Below the pieces are notes generated by a model that worked only from the letters and a program-made list of their open reading frames with translations, was not told the DNA's origin and made no database searches. From CAIMWS01 sp964409245 (GTDB lineage: Bacteria; Verrucomicrobiota; Verrucomicrobiia; Limisphaerales; UBA1319), in NCBI GenBank assembly GCA_964409245.1, contig CAYPCQ010000017.1, positions 1 through 64,000 on the forward strand: 64,000 bases of DNA. Direction: 5' to 3'. The position numbers were made by a program, and so were the translations under genes. Positions 53,664 to 63,005 of the stretch are shown here, in pieces. Each line of letters starts with the position of its first letter. Within the stretch, counting starts at the first letter, position 1.

Positions 53664-54314
53664 ATGGCTGAAAGCCTCGCCCGCAAGATCGCCCGCACCG
53701 CCTGCCTCATCGAGCGGTTCAAGCGGGCTTATCCTGATGCCCACTGCGAGTTGAACTATGGCAATCCACTGGAGTTGCTGATCGCCACGATTCTTTCCGC
53801 CCGTTGCACCGACAAACAAGTAAACCTGGTGACGGCCGGCTTGTTTAAGAAATACCAGCGGGCTGCTGATTATGCCAGGGCGCCGCTCGCCGATTTGGAG
53901 CAGGACTTAAGACGTTTGGGGATGTTCCGGACCAAAGCCAGGAATATTCAGTCTTGTTGCGCGATCCTGGAGCAAAAATATTCCGGCCAAGTGCCGCCTT
54001 CCATGGAGGAATTGATCCAGTTGGATGGGGTGGGGCGCAAGACCGCCAATGTGGTGCTGGGCAATGCTTTCGGCCAAAACCACGGCGTGGTGGTGGATAC
54101 CCATGTGAGCCGCCTGTCTGGCCGGTTGAAGCTTTCCGCCGAAAAGGATCCGGTGAAGATCGAGATCGATCTGCAGAGTTTGGTGCCGCAAAACCAGTGG
54201 ACGATCTTCAGCCATTGGCTGATCTGGCACGGCCGCCGCCGCTGTGGAGCCCGAAATCCCGATTGTCCCGGGTGCGAGCTCAAGGATCTTTGCCCCACCG
54301 CGGGCAAGGAGTGA
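53664..54314 (+). CDS. nth: Endonuclease III
   Basis: 216 residues. The helix-hairpin-helix motif LDGVGRKTANVVL holds catalytic Lys126, and VDTHV holds Asp145. The C-terminal iron-sulfur cluster has Cys194, Cys201, Cys204 and Cys210 with C-x6-C-x2-C-x5-C spacing. It removes oxidised pyrimidines from DNA and cleaves the strand by beta-elimination. It follows kamA by 38 bases and converges on the second GH127-like gene; a run of 9 G lies between them near 54320. Confidence 0.96.
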   Translation: MAESLARKIARTACLIERFKRAYPDAHCELNYGNPLELLIATILSARCTDKQVNLVTAGLFKKYQRAADYARAPLADLEQDLRRLGMFRTKARNIQSCCAILEQKYSGQVPPSMEELIQLDGVGRKTANVVLGNAFGQNHGVVVDTHVSRLSGRLKLSAEKDPVKIEIDLQSLVPQNQWTIFSHWLIWHGRRRCGARNPDCPGCELKDLCPTAGKE

Positions 54315-54330
54315 TTCAGCGGGGGGGGGC

Positions 54331-56736
54331 TTATTTCCCCACCTCGAACGCCCGCAATTCGCCGCAGGAGGAAAAGGCCTGGCGGGGATTATCGCCGCCA
54401 CCGGGTTTGCCAATCACCCGGAGTCCCAAGACCGTGATGGGCACTGCCAGCCGGCAAGTAAAGCTTTCACCGCCTTTGAGTCCCGCCGGGTTGGTGGCAG
54501 TGGTCGCCGGATAGTCCGCCAAGATTCCCACCTCCTGCCAGGAGCCACCTTTTGTGGTTTGCACCTGCACTCTGGGCCGGCCGTCGGAAACGTCAAACCA
54601 GCCTCCATCGTGAAAGGTTTGACCATGCACGAAGGAAATCCGGTCCATGGCTGATGGTTCATCCAAGGCAACCGCATACCAATCTTCAGCTGCCGGATGA
54701 CCGTCGAAAGTCACCACCAGGCTTTGCGGATCCTCGTCATTGATGGAGCCGTTCACGTTCCCGGCTCGTGACCGGCTCTCCTGGCCGAAGAAGAGCGGGT
54801 TGCCGGAAGCGGAGGATCGGTATAGCGGCAGCCACACCTTGTAAGCGGAACCGGTGCCGCCCGCGTCGGCAAAAGGCAACAGCTCAATTTCCATCGGCAA
54901 GCCACGCCGGCGCGAAACCGCCTGGACTTGAAACGCCAGCGCGGCTGCCCAAGACTGGAAAACTTTAGGGGGGCGGGTTGGTTTGACCGCCAGGCTGGCC
55001 AAATCGGAGCTGGCCAGGGCCACCAGGTTGAGCACCCGGTTTGGGGTGCCCAGCAAAGCCTCGTCCGCCGCGAGCACCAAGGGGCCGTAAAGCAAGGCGG
55101 CCTTGCCTTCGTTTTTGTGATCTCCCACCACCACCCGCGGCGCGAGTGGGAAATTCAAATCCATTTGGTCGCCAGGACTCCATTCCCGCCGGAAACAGGC
55201 GTAACCATCCACTGATGGCGGAGTATCAACGTCCCGTCCATTAACTTGGAAGGCCGGCTGTTGGCACCAGGCGGGAATGCGGACTTTCACTGCAAATTCT
55301 TTTCTGGCGCCGGGTTGGATCGCGAGATGGATCCGGCCATGGCTGGGATATTCGGTGGTCGTGCTGAACCCCACAGCGGTGCCATCCCGCAGGCGAAGCC
55401 TGGCCCGCCCGGAATCGAACAAGTTGAGGACTACGCCATCGCCATCCACGGCCGCCGCGAAAGAGGGTATCAAGGCCACGCCGCGGGGGCCGCTCGAGAG
55501 ACAGCAGTGGCCGTCCAAGGTTGCGCTATAGGGTTTTTTACCTTCCATCTGGACATAATATCCCCAAGCCGAACCATCACCTTTCTGAGCGCCGAAGAGC
55601 TGGTTCAAAACCACCCGCTCCAATTGCTCCGCAAAACGAGCTTCACCGGTCAATCGCAATAAATGGGTGTTGAACTGCAGCCAGGTGACGGTGACGCAGG
55701 TTTCTCCCACGCTGGCCACATTGGGCAAATCGAAGTTGTCATGGAAAAGCTCCCCATAGCTGGCGGCCCCGGTGAGATAAAGGCGCTGGTCCACAATATC
55801 CCGCCAGGCATTAAGGCAGGCGTCGAGAATCCGGCGGTCCCCGCCCACCGTCCGATAATATTCCAAGGCCCCATTGAGGCAGGACAACATTTCGTAAGCC
55901 TTGCCATTACCCACCTTATCGACCCTTTTGGCTCGCAGCAGGGTTGAAACGATTTTAGGGCCGTTCGGCTGCTCCCAGGCGCGCAGAATGTATTGGCAAA
56001 ATTCCAAGTAGCGTGGTTCGCCAGTCAGGCGGTAAAGCCACACCATGGACTCCAGAACGCTGGTGGGCGCCATGCCCACGTGGTGCCCGGCCTGGATGAT
56101 GTCTCTTTTTCCCGGCGTGTCCCCAAAAGTGTTGCACAACAAGTCGCCCATGCGCCTGCAAACAGGCAGTGGTTCCAGGTTGCCAGTGTAGCGCAGATAC
56201 GTGAGAAGCCCGATCAGATTGTATTTATGGGCCCAAACATCCCATTCCGTCCACCGGTCTTGAGGCAGGTAAGTGCCCAGGTAGCCGTCCGCCAACTGGC
56301 ACCGGGATAATTCAGCCACGGTTTGGTCCAGCTTCCGGCGCAAGGTGGCATCGCCGGTATTAATCCAGGCCAGGGTGGCGGCGTGCAGCCATTTGCCCAC
56401 ATGCTCGCCATCCCAGGATTGTCGGCCGGGCCGTCGCCGGTAACCTTCCAGCAACCGGTCCGTATCGATTTTCGACAGGCGGTTTTCCGCGTTGGCGGCG
56501 ATGCGCGAACCCAGCCACCCGGATAATTCCAGGCAATCAGGCTGGGTGAAGTCCTGCCGGTCGGCAATCTGGCAGGCAACCTTATCAGCCACCGGAATGA
56601 TAGCTGGCCGATTCTGGCGGATTGCCGGGGCCTGGCCCGGAATAGCCATTACCTGACGTGAGTCATCCCCAGCCGCGAGCGTGCCATGTGCCAAACCCGC
56701 GAGGAGCGCGGAAACCATGAATGTTGCAAGTTTCAT
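54331..56736 (-). CDS. GH127 (DUF1680)-like secreted glycosidase, second copy
   Basis: 801 residues with a signal peptide (MKLATFMVSALLAGLAHG). GETCVTVTWLQFNTHLLRL holds the ETC Glu/Cys pair. LDGHCCLSSGPRGVALIPSF holds the paired Cys in place of the CPPN block of the first copy. The N-terminal half has the alpha-barrel repeat pattern (helical segments with Gly-rich ends). The first 130 residues are divergent. Sequence similarity to the other GH127 gene is low, so substrate may differ. It converges with nth and has no nearby partner on the same strand except the small hypothetical upstream. Confidence 0.83.
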   Translation of the reverse strand: MKLATFMVSALLAGLAHGTLAAGDDSRQVMAIPGQAPAIRQNRPAIIPVADKVACQIADRQDFTQPDCLELSGWLGSRIAANAENRLSKIDTDRLLEGYRRRPGRQSWDGEHVGKWLHAATLAWINTGDATLRRKLDQTVAELSRCQLADGYLGTYLPQDRWTEWDVWAHKYNLIGLLTYLRYTGNLEPLPVCRRMGDLLCNTFGDTPGKRDIIQAGHHVGMAPTSVLESMVWLYRLTGEPRYLEFCQYILRAWEQPNGPKIVSTLLRAKRVDKVGNGKAYEMLSCLNGALEYYRTVGGDRRILDACLNAWRDIVDQRLYLTGAASYGELFHDNFDLPNVASVGETCVTVTWLQFNTHLLRLTGEARFAEQLERVVLNQLFGAQKGDGSAWGYYVQMEGKKPYSATLDGHCCLSSGPRGVALIPSFAAAVDGDGVVLNLFDSGRARLRLRDGTAVGFSTTTEYPSHGRIHLAIQPGARKEFAVKVRIPAWCQQPAFQVNGRDVDTPPSVDGYACFRREWSPGDQMDLNFPLAPRVVVGDHKNEGKAALLYGPLVLAADEALLGTPNRVLNLVALASSDLASLAVKPTRPPKVFQSWAAALAFQVQAVSRRRGLPMEIELLPFADAGGTGSAYKVWLPLYRSSASGNPLFFGQESRSRAGNVNGSINDEDPQSLVVTFDGHPAAEDWYAVALDEPSAMDRISFVHGQTFHDGGWFDVSDGRPRVQVQTTKGGSWQEVGILADYPATTATNPAGLKGGESFTCRLAVPITVLGLRVIGKPGGGDNPRQAFSSCGELRAFEVGK

Positions 56737-56787
56737 AACAAACTCCGCTGCCAGGCGTCCGGGATCGGGCTAACGCGTTAACTAAAG

Positions 56788-57285
56788 CTAAACGAGCTGC
56801 AATCTTTCATCGCTCCCCAGCATGGCTTCCAAGTTGGGCCAACTGGCGGTGTTCATGGCGCAAAATCCGCTCAAGTAAATGATGACGCGTTCTTTTGGGT
56901 GTTTGGCCAGAAGGGCATCCACTGCGGATTTCAAAAGAGCGTCCTCGATGGTGGTGGGGAAATCCTCGACGATGCCGTCCTTGTGCTGGATTTGGAGCAG
57001 GTCCAGAAATTCCTTGAGCATGGTGCTTTCGGATTTGAGGAGCCAGTTGCGGAGGAGGTCGGCGGAGACGGTTTCCATGCGGGGCCGGCTCAACATTTCG
57101 AGCATGTCCTTGTGGCGCTCGGAACGGGGCTTGCGCTCATAGAAGATCGGCCGCAGTTTTCTGGCCTCAGCCACGGCCACCAGGATACCCCGGTAAACCG
57201 GCTTTTCGTTTTTATAAACAAAATCCAAGATCTCCTGGGCCAACCCAGGCGTCATAAATCCAAACAACTCATGGCACTTCAGCAT
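56788..57285 (-). CDS. Conserved hypothetical protein
   Basis: 165 residues, no signal peptide or membrane segment. The N-terminal FGFMTPGLAQEILDFVYKNEKPVYRGILVAVAEARKLRP reads as a helical, soluble fold. A central pair of Arg-rich stretches and a C-terminal VIIYLSGFCAMN segment are the only memorable parts. I do not recognise a family. The upstream 175-base gap holds two tandem hairpins, and the gene ends 51 bases before the GH127-like start. Confidence 0.65.
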   Translation of the reverse strand: MLKCHELFGFMTPGLAQEILDFVYKNEKPVYRGILVAVAEARKLRPIFYERKPRSERHKDMLEMLSRPRMETVSADLLRNWLLKSESTMLKEFLDLLQIQHKDGIVEDFPTTIEDALLKSAVDALLAKHPKERVIIYLSGFCAMNTASWPNLEAMLGSDERLQLV

Positions 57286-57320
57286 GGTTCCTTTCCGTCC
57301 CGCATCAAACCGGATCGCTT

Positions 57321-57359
57321 GGTGGCTTCAAGCCACCGGGCAACTCCGGGCGAGTTGCC
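57321..57359. other. Two adjacent perfect hairpins
   Basis: GGTGGCTT/AAGCCACC (57321-57328 with 57330-57337) and GGCAACTC/GAGTTGCC (57339-57346 with 57352-57359) are separated by a single base. They lie in the 175-base gap upstream of the 165-residue hypothetical and downstream of the PDZ gene on the same strand. Neither is followed by a T-tract on the coding strand, so read-through regulation or RNA stability are more likely than simple termination. Confidence 0.4.
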
Positions 57360-57461
57360 GATTCAGTTGTTTACCATGCCTGTGGCTCGTGGCAAGCCGA
57401 AGATTGGCCAGCTAGTGGTTCCTCAGGCCGATTTTACATCTTTCACGGTCTCCGGGGACGG

Positions 57462-59615
57462 TCATTGGCCGCCAGTGAGCTTGACGATCCGGCCTTTATC
57501 CATCCGTTTAATCGAAAGGCGCAATTCGCCCGGTTGCGTGGAGAGCTTTTGGAACTCCTTCACGCTGGCCAGAGGTTGATCATTCACATGAGTGATCAAT
57601 TCAAAAGGCTTGATGCCGGCCACGGCGGCCTTGCTGCCTTGCTCCACTTTGGAAATGACCACTCCGGGTTCCTCGGAGCCGCGCTGCAAATAGCGGCGCA
57701 CCTCGTAAGTGAGGTTCTTCACCGTGACACCCAGATTGTCGGCTTTATACCGCTCCGCGGCATCAAAATGGGCGGGGCTCGCCTCGACTTTGAAGTTGCA
57801 GTTGGTCAACTGGCTGTTTTTCACGAATTCAAGGTTGAATTCAGCGCCAAAACCAAGGCCGGTCAGCAACCGGATGAAATTATTTTCCGGTGATGGCCAG
57901 GGAGATGGAATCCGGTCGAGGAACTGGTCCGGCACTTCATCGAGCCGATCCCAAGGGAAATCCTGCAGGCGCTGGCGGTCATCTTCAATCTTGATGTCGA
58001 TGGCGGAGGGTTGGGCATGGCTGCGCACGCGCAACAGAATACTGCCCGGTTCCAGCCCGGTTTTGGCGGCGGGAGATCCTTCGTAAACATAGGTAACCAA
58101 GGCTCCAGTTTCGCCATCGCGTGTTTCATCCGAAACCTTGTTCACCCGGGCGAGATCCTTGTTCAAGGGTTGCAGTTCCACGCCCAGCCAGGCCAGGCGG
58201 CTGTCTTCGGCTTCGGTGAGGGGCACGTTGGCAGGATCAGAGGACTCGCTCAACTTGGCGAGCGAATCCAGGACGTAGCGAAAAGGAGTGGAGATTGCTT
58301 CATTGGCGGCTTCGTGGAACTCTTCGATGGAAAGGGTTTGACGTTCCTTCAGGGGCATGGCCAGCAAGTTGCCACTCCAGTCAAACAAAAACGTGCGGGC
58401 GTAATCCCCCACCAACTCCGGGTAAGGACGGCCTTGGGCGCGGAGTTTGTAGAAGGAGATGCCGCCCGGTTGGTAGAAACCCACCCTTTTGCCGCCTTGC
58501 ACGTTCAAATCGACGAATAAAATCCGCTCGTCACGGTAAGTCACAATGTTCCGGCCACTGTCACCGATCACCTTGGGGAGGGGGGATTCCAGTTTGGCCA
58601 GAAAACAACCAAAATGCTTGAGCGAGGCATGGAAACGGGCCTCGACCGGCGATCCGTTGGCGGGATGGACGGTGATTTTTTCCAGACGCGCGGTGGTTTT
58701 TGATTTCAAACTGGCCAGCACCAGGATCTGATCTGGTTTAACAGCCACACCCAACGCACTCTGCTCAGTGGCATTGTCATCCTCTGCGCCCATGGGGGCA
58801 AACCGCATTTGCTGATCCGGGCGCTGCTTTGGGCTGCGGAAGCCGAGGGTTACTTTCAGCAACGTCTGGCTGGTCGATTTTTCCAGCTCCAGCAGGTGTT
58901 CCTGAACGGTTTCCAAGGGTGCCCAAATCCAGTCCAGCGGGGTGCCTTTCCAGGAGCCGTCCAGGGGTAGTTCGCCATCGAATTGCAGGCCCACGGGGAT
59001 TCCCCGGCTGTCCAGGATCAAGCCTGGTGCAGGGGGCGTTACGATGGCGACGCTATTGGCGCGAACAGCGACGGCGTTGGCGAGGGGGGTGAGACTTTGG
59101 AGCCATTCGCCGTTTCCCGACAGGAAATGATCCAAAAGGAATGGTTCCTCACCCCGGGTGTCGAACTGCAAGGGACGGGCGCCCGGCAAGGGGGCGGATA
59201 ATTCCAGCATCAAGGCCAGTTTGTGGCGCGCGTAAGCCGACAACCGCGCAGATACACTGGCGCTGCCCAGGCGCACCCGTATTGACTGGATGAAACGAGG
59301 GTGAACCAGGGGATCTTCCAGGACCACTTTCCGATCCGCTAGCAGGTAGCCTGCCAGGGCCAGCGGGCGTTCTTCCTGGAGCATTTCAGCGGCTTGATCC
59401 ACGTGGAATTTGCCACAGCTGGGGCAGCGCTCAAGCAGGCCCGCCCCGCGGGGTGTTTCGCCTTTGTCCTTTTGCAGCTGGAATTCCACCACCAACAGGG
59501 ATGGCGCCAGATTGGTGGCGGTGGTGACGGCGGTGGACGCCGAAGGTGCCTGGGCGGAATGAGCTGCCAGGCCGGCCATAAGCCACAGGGCCGATGCGGA
59601 AAAAATAGTTTTCAT
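57462..59615 (-). CDS. Exported PDZ-domain protein
   Basis: 717 residues from the ATG at 59613-59615; the open frame to 59864 is not coding. The first 26 residues form a signal peptide. Two PDZ-like domains are readable near the C-terminus: one around LAWLGVELQPLNKDLARV...SPAAKTGLEPGSILLRV, the other around LGVTVKNL...VVISKVEQGSKAAVAGIKPFELITHVND, with the typical Gly-containing carboxylate-binding loop. An N-terminal CPSCGKFH pair looks like a small metal-binding motif. No intact trypsin-type catalytic triad is visible, so it is not clearly a DegP-type protease. Confidence 0.75.
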   Translation of the reverse strand: MKTIFSASALWLMAGLAAHSAQAPSASTAVTTATNLAPSLLVVEFQLQKDKGETPRGAGLLERCPSCGKFHVDQAAEMLQEERPLALAGYLLADRKVVLEDPLVHPRFIQSIRVRLGSASVSARLSAYARHKLALMLELSAPLPGARPLQFDTRGEEPFLLDHFLSGNGEWLQSLTPLANAVAVRANSVAIVTPPAPGLILDSRGIPVGLQFDGELPLDGSWKGTPLDWIWAPLETVQEHLLELEKSTSQTLLKVTLGFRSPKQRPDQQMRFAPMGAEDDNATEQSALGVAVKPDQILVLASLKSKTTARLEKITVHPANGSPVEARFHASLKHFGCFLAKLESPLPKVIGDSGRNIVTYRDERILFVDLNVQGGKRVGFYQPGGISFYKLRAQGRPYPELVGDYARTFLFDWSGNLLAMPLKERQTLSIEEFHEAANEAISTPFRYVLDSLAKLSESSDPANVPLTEAEDSRLAWLGVELQPLNKDLARVNKVSDETRDGETGALVTYVYEGSPAAKTGLEPGSILLRVRSHAQPSAIDIKIEDDRQRLQDFPWDRLDEVPDQFLDRIPSPWPSPENNFIRLLTGLGFGAEFNLEFVKNSQLTNCNFKVEASPAHFDAAERYKADNLGVTVKNLTYEVRRYLQRGSEEPGVVISKVEQGSKAAVAGIKPFELITHVNDQPLASVKEFQKLSTQPGELRLSIKRMDKGRIVKLTGGQ

Positions 59616-59863
59616 TGGTTTATTGAGCAATCTGATACTACAAACTGATCGTTGCGTGTCAACCACCGGAGCCATTGGCGCGCGGCGGCTATCCAGTCCC
59701 ATGGTTGAGCCAGGGCGGCGGCTGTGGAGTGGAAGCGCTTTTCCCTGGCTGGGCTGGCGATTTTCCACTGTTTTGATGGATTGGATTGGGGGCGCCATAA
59801 TCGGGCAGTTGGAAAATCCTTGCCGGCGATGCCGGACTTCCGCCATTGTTCTGCCGTTTGCCA

Positions 59864-61027
59864 ATGAATGCTGGTGTGACCATTGTTCCGCTGCCTAGCA
59901 CAGCCCGCGAGGTGGATCGATTTTTGCGGGTGAGCTATGGGATTTACGCAGGCGACCCGAATTGGGTGGCCCCGATGCTGATGGACCTTAAAACCGTCTT
60001 CAGCGCACGGAATCCTTTTTTCCAGCACGCGGAGATGGCCTTGTGGGTGGCCCAGGTTGGGGGGCGGGATGTGGGCCGGATCGCGGGCATCGTGGATCAC
60101 AATTACAACCAATATCACCATGAGCAGGTGGCCTTTTTTGGTTTTTTTGAATGCATTGACGATGCGCAGGTGAGTCGTGCGCTGTTTAACACGGCGGTTG
60201 ACTGGGCGGGCAAGAAAGGGGCGCTGCGGATTCTTGGCCCCACCAACCCTTCCACCAACGACGAGGCGGGGCTGCTGATGCGGGGCTTCGACTCCCCCCC
60301 GGTTTTCATGATGACCTACAATCCATCTTACTATAAAAAACTGATCGAAAACGAGTCTTTCTATAAAATCAAGGATCTGCACGCCTACTTGATCGACCTG
60401 AAGCAAAGTCCCGTGCAACGCCTGGAGCGCATCTCCAGCATCTTCGATCAGCGGCAGCAGCCCATCCGCGTGCGGGCCGTGAAGAAGAAAAACCTGCGGG
60501 TGGACTTGGGCGGAATCCGGGAGGTTTATAACTCAGCTTGGGAGGACAATTGGGGCTTTGTGCCAATGACCAGCGGCGAAATGGAATTAATGGCGGAACG
60601 TCTGCTGCCCCTGTTCCGCGAAGGCTTGGTGTGGCTGGCCGAAACCGATGATGAACCGGTGGCCTTTTTGTTGGCGCTGCCGGATTTCAACGAGGCCATT
60701 CAGCCATTGCGGGGCAGGCTGTTATCCCCGGGGCTTTGGAAATTCCTGCCGTATTACCTCGACTGGAAGCGGCCACGAGTATTGCGGGTGGTGGCCCTCG
60801 GCGTCAAAAAGAAATACCGCTGGAAGGGGATCGAATCAGTGATGTTTTCGCGCACCTTGCAATATGCCATCCGCGCCGGCTATGAGGCGGGTGAAGCATC
60901 CTGGATCCTGGAGGATAACATCAAGGTGCAGCGCTTGATCCAGCTTTTTGGGGGCCAGCCTTACAAGACTTACCGGCTATACGAGCGGTTGTTGGGGGTT
61001 GGCCAGCCGGTTATGCAGCCTCTTTGA
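59864..61027 (+). CDS. GNAT-fold acyltransferase-like protein
   Basis: 387 residues from the ATG at 59864; earlier TTG and later GTG starts exist. Two GNAT-like halves may be present: VSYGIYAGDPNWVAPM and VGRIAGIVDHNYNQYHHEQVAFFGFFEC in the first, VYNSAWEDNWGFVPMT and GLVWLAETDDEPVAFLLALPDF in the second. The pattern resembles the uncharacterised N-acetyltransferase-like family found in many bacteria. The acyl substrate and acceptor are unknown. Divergent from the PDZ gene. Confidence 0.7.
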   Translation: MNAGVTIVPLPSTAREVDRFLRVSYGIYAGDPNWVAPMLMDLKTVFSARNPFFQHAEMALWVAQVGGRDVGRIAGIVDHNYNQYHHEQVAFFGFFECIDDAQVSRALFNTAVDWAGKKGALRILGPTNPSTNDEAGLLMRGFDSPPVFMMTYNPSYYKKLIENESFYKIKDLHAYLIDLKQSPVQRLERISSIFDQRQQPIRVRAVKKKNLRVDLGGIREVYNSAWEDNWGFVPMTSGEMELMAERLLPLFREGLVWLAETDDEPVAFLLALPDFNEAIQPLRGRLLSPGLWKFLPYYLDWKRPRVLRVVALGVKKKYRWKGIESVMFSRTLQYAIRAGYEAGEASWILEDNIKVQRLIQLFGGQPYKTYRLYERLLGVGQPVMQPL

Positions 61028-61114
61028 ATGGGCGTTTTCTCAGCGGTTTTTCGGGGGCCTTGAGGCGCCCATTCCAGGCTTGAATTCCGAGATGTTTCGG
61101 CCAGCATGTGAACC

Positions 61115-61954
61115 ATGAGAATTTCCGAAGTTACGGCCCTTTTCGCCTGCCTGCTGTTCTCCGTATGCAGCCCCGCTTGGGCTTCGGGAGCGGAGCGTAA
61201 AATTTACGTCATCACGGACCTGGAGGGGATCAGTGGAGTGTTTTCTTTTGCCCAAACCCGCGAGACGGAAACGCCCCTGGCGCGGCAGGCCCGGGAATAT
61301 TTCATGGGCGATGTGGCGGCGGTGGTCCGCGGCTTGCGGGACGGTGGAGCCACCGAAGTTGTGGTGCTCGATGGGCATGGGAACCAGGCGATCATCCCCC
61401 ACTTGATGGAGCCGGGGGCGAAGTATATCACCGGCCTGCCCAGACCCCAAATTTTTCCTGGATTGGATCAAACTTGTGCGGGGTTGGTGTTGCTGGGCTA
61501 TCATGCCATGATGGGCACCCCGGATGGGGTGTTGCACCATACGCAATCCAGCAAGAGCGAAAACCGTTATTGGTATAATGGAGTGGAATCCGGGGAGTTG
61601 GCCCAATGCGCCGCAGTGGCGGCTCATTTCGGAGTGCCGCCGATCTTGGTAACCGGGGACGATGCAACTTGCCGCGAAGCGGAACGCTTTTTTGGAGACG
61701 CCTGCGTCAAAGTGGCGGTTAAGAAGGGGCTCTCGCGGGAAAGCGCCATGTTATACCCTTTCGAGGAAACCCGCCGTGCCTTATACGCCGGTGCGGTAAA
61801 GGCCATGGCGGCGATTCCGGACTGCAAACCGTATCAGATCGCAACTCCCATCAAGGCGAAAAAACAGTTCCTGACCTTTGAAGGATCCGCCACTCCCAAG
61901 CAGGTAACCAAGGAGGGCCTGATCGAATCGGTGGAACGGCTCCTGGAATTTTAA
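61115..61954 (+). CDS. M55-family D-aminopeptidase (DppA-like), exported
   Basis: 279 residues with a signal peptide (about 1-24), unusual for DppA. VITDLEGISGV holds the zinc ligands D35 and E37, followed by VVLDGHGNQA and LLGYHAMMGT, all M55 hallmarks. DppA releases D-amino acids from short peptides such as D-Ala-D-Ala. Export would place it in the periplasm, near peptidoglycan peptides. It has no matching dpp transport genes beside it. Confidence 0.9.
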   Translation: MRISEVTALFACLLFSVCSPAWASGAERKIYVITDLEGISGVFSFAQTRETETPLARQAREYFMGDVAAVVRGLRDGGATEVVVLDGHGNQAIIPHLMEPGAKYITGLPRPQIFPGLDQTCAGLVLLGYHAMMGTPDGVLHHTQSSKSENRYWYNGVESGELAQCAAVAAHFGVPPILVTGDDATCREAERFFGDACVKVAVKKGLSRESAMLYPFEETRRALYAGAVKAMAAIPDCKPYQIATPIKAKKQFLTFEGSATPKQVTKEGLIESVERLLEF

Positions 61955-61995
61955 CTTCGCCCCGCCGGTTGGCAGTTCGACCTCCGTAAAGGCCG

Positions 61996-62871
61996 TCAAC
62001 TCCACTTGATAAAAGTAATTTTCCCATCTTCCTCCCGGTTGCCAGCACAGGCGTGCATGGTCAAGGAAACCCCGGCCGGCTGGAATTGCGCTTCCATCCA
62101 GCCAATCGCATCGCGATCAGAAAAGTTGTAGGCCGTTGAAGGGAGGTTGATTAATTGGATGCCGTCGTGCTCCGAGAGCTTCCAAGTGTGCGAATGGCCA
62201 AAGATGATCGCTTTGATGTGACGGTGGGGACGCAGCAGGGAAAATAGCCGGTCAGTGTCCAGCAAATCGCCATCGTCATCGCCCAGGGTGTGGTGCACCG
62301 CCAGGACCAGGGGGCGATCTTCAAAGCGCCCCAAGTTGCTGGCGAGCCAAAGTCTTTGCTGGCGTCCCAGCAGGCCGGCCACTTTGTTCGATGTGAACAA
62401 GGAATCAAGAACCAGGATGCGCACCACGGGATGCTCCAGCAGTGTGAGATGGCGATCCTGAACTTTGGGATGGTTTGCTGGCGATGTATTTTGGAAAACC
62501 TTAAGAAACTGGGTTCGGTCGTCATGGTTGCCGAGTCCGATATAAACGGGCATCTGGCTGGCCAATGGTTCCAGGAGGGTTTTGGCCTCGCGGTAATCCT
62601 CAGGCTTTCCTTCAAGCCGCGCCAGGTCGCCGCTGATAACCACCCCTGCTGGGTGCGCCGCAGCCACCGCCGGGATGATATCTTTAAGGCTCTGCCACGG
62701 ATTAAAGCCCCGGTAACCGTTTTTTCGGTCGCCGGGGATGTGAGTATCGGACAGCAAGGCCAAATGGAGTTGGGATGATTCCTCTGCTGCCGCTGCGGCC
62801 CCGGGCAGTTTCAGTGCTGAAACCACGGCGCCTCCCAACAGAGTGGTCGTGATAAAACTCCGGCGGTCCAT
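61996..62871 (-). CDS. Tat-exported metallophosphoesterase
   Basis: 291 residues from the ATG at 62869-62871. MDRRSFITTTLLGGAVVSALKL is a twin-arginine signal. SDTHIPGD, GDLARLEG, GLGNHDDR and FGHSHTW are the calcineurin-like metal-binding blocks in correct order. It hydrolyses phosphoester bonds outside the cytoplasm; the substrate is unknown. It lies 134 bases after the cyclase gene on the same strand and probably follows it in an operon. Confidence 0.93.
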   Translation of the reverse strand: MDRRSFITTTLLGGAVVSALKLPGAAAAAEESSQLHLALLSDTHIPGDRKNGYRGFNPWQSLKDIIPAVAAAHPAGVVISGDLARLEGKPEDYREAKTLLEPLASQMPVYIGLGNHDDRTQFLKVFQNTSPANHPKVQDRHLTLLEHPVVRILVLDSLFTSNKVAGLLGRQQRLWLASNLGRFEDRPLVLAVHHTLGDDDGDLLDTDRLFSLLRPHRHIKAIIFGHSHTWKLSEHDGIQLINLPSTAYNFSDRDAIGWMEAQFQPAGVSLTMHACAGNREEDGKITFIKWS

Positions 62872-63005
62872 CGGTTTATAAAAAATACCAGGCATAAGCT
62901 TGTGTTCTGTTTTCGCTCCAACCACTTTCATCCAGCCGGGCGTTAAAGCAAGCTGGTTTTGACCCGTTTGCACAGGTTCACAGAGTGGTTTTCCGGCCTG
63001 GCTAT

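Noticed and set aside
57462..59615. GDSG segment as a trypsin-type active site in the PDZ protein
   Set aside because: No matching His and Asp blocks in the right order; likely chance.
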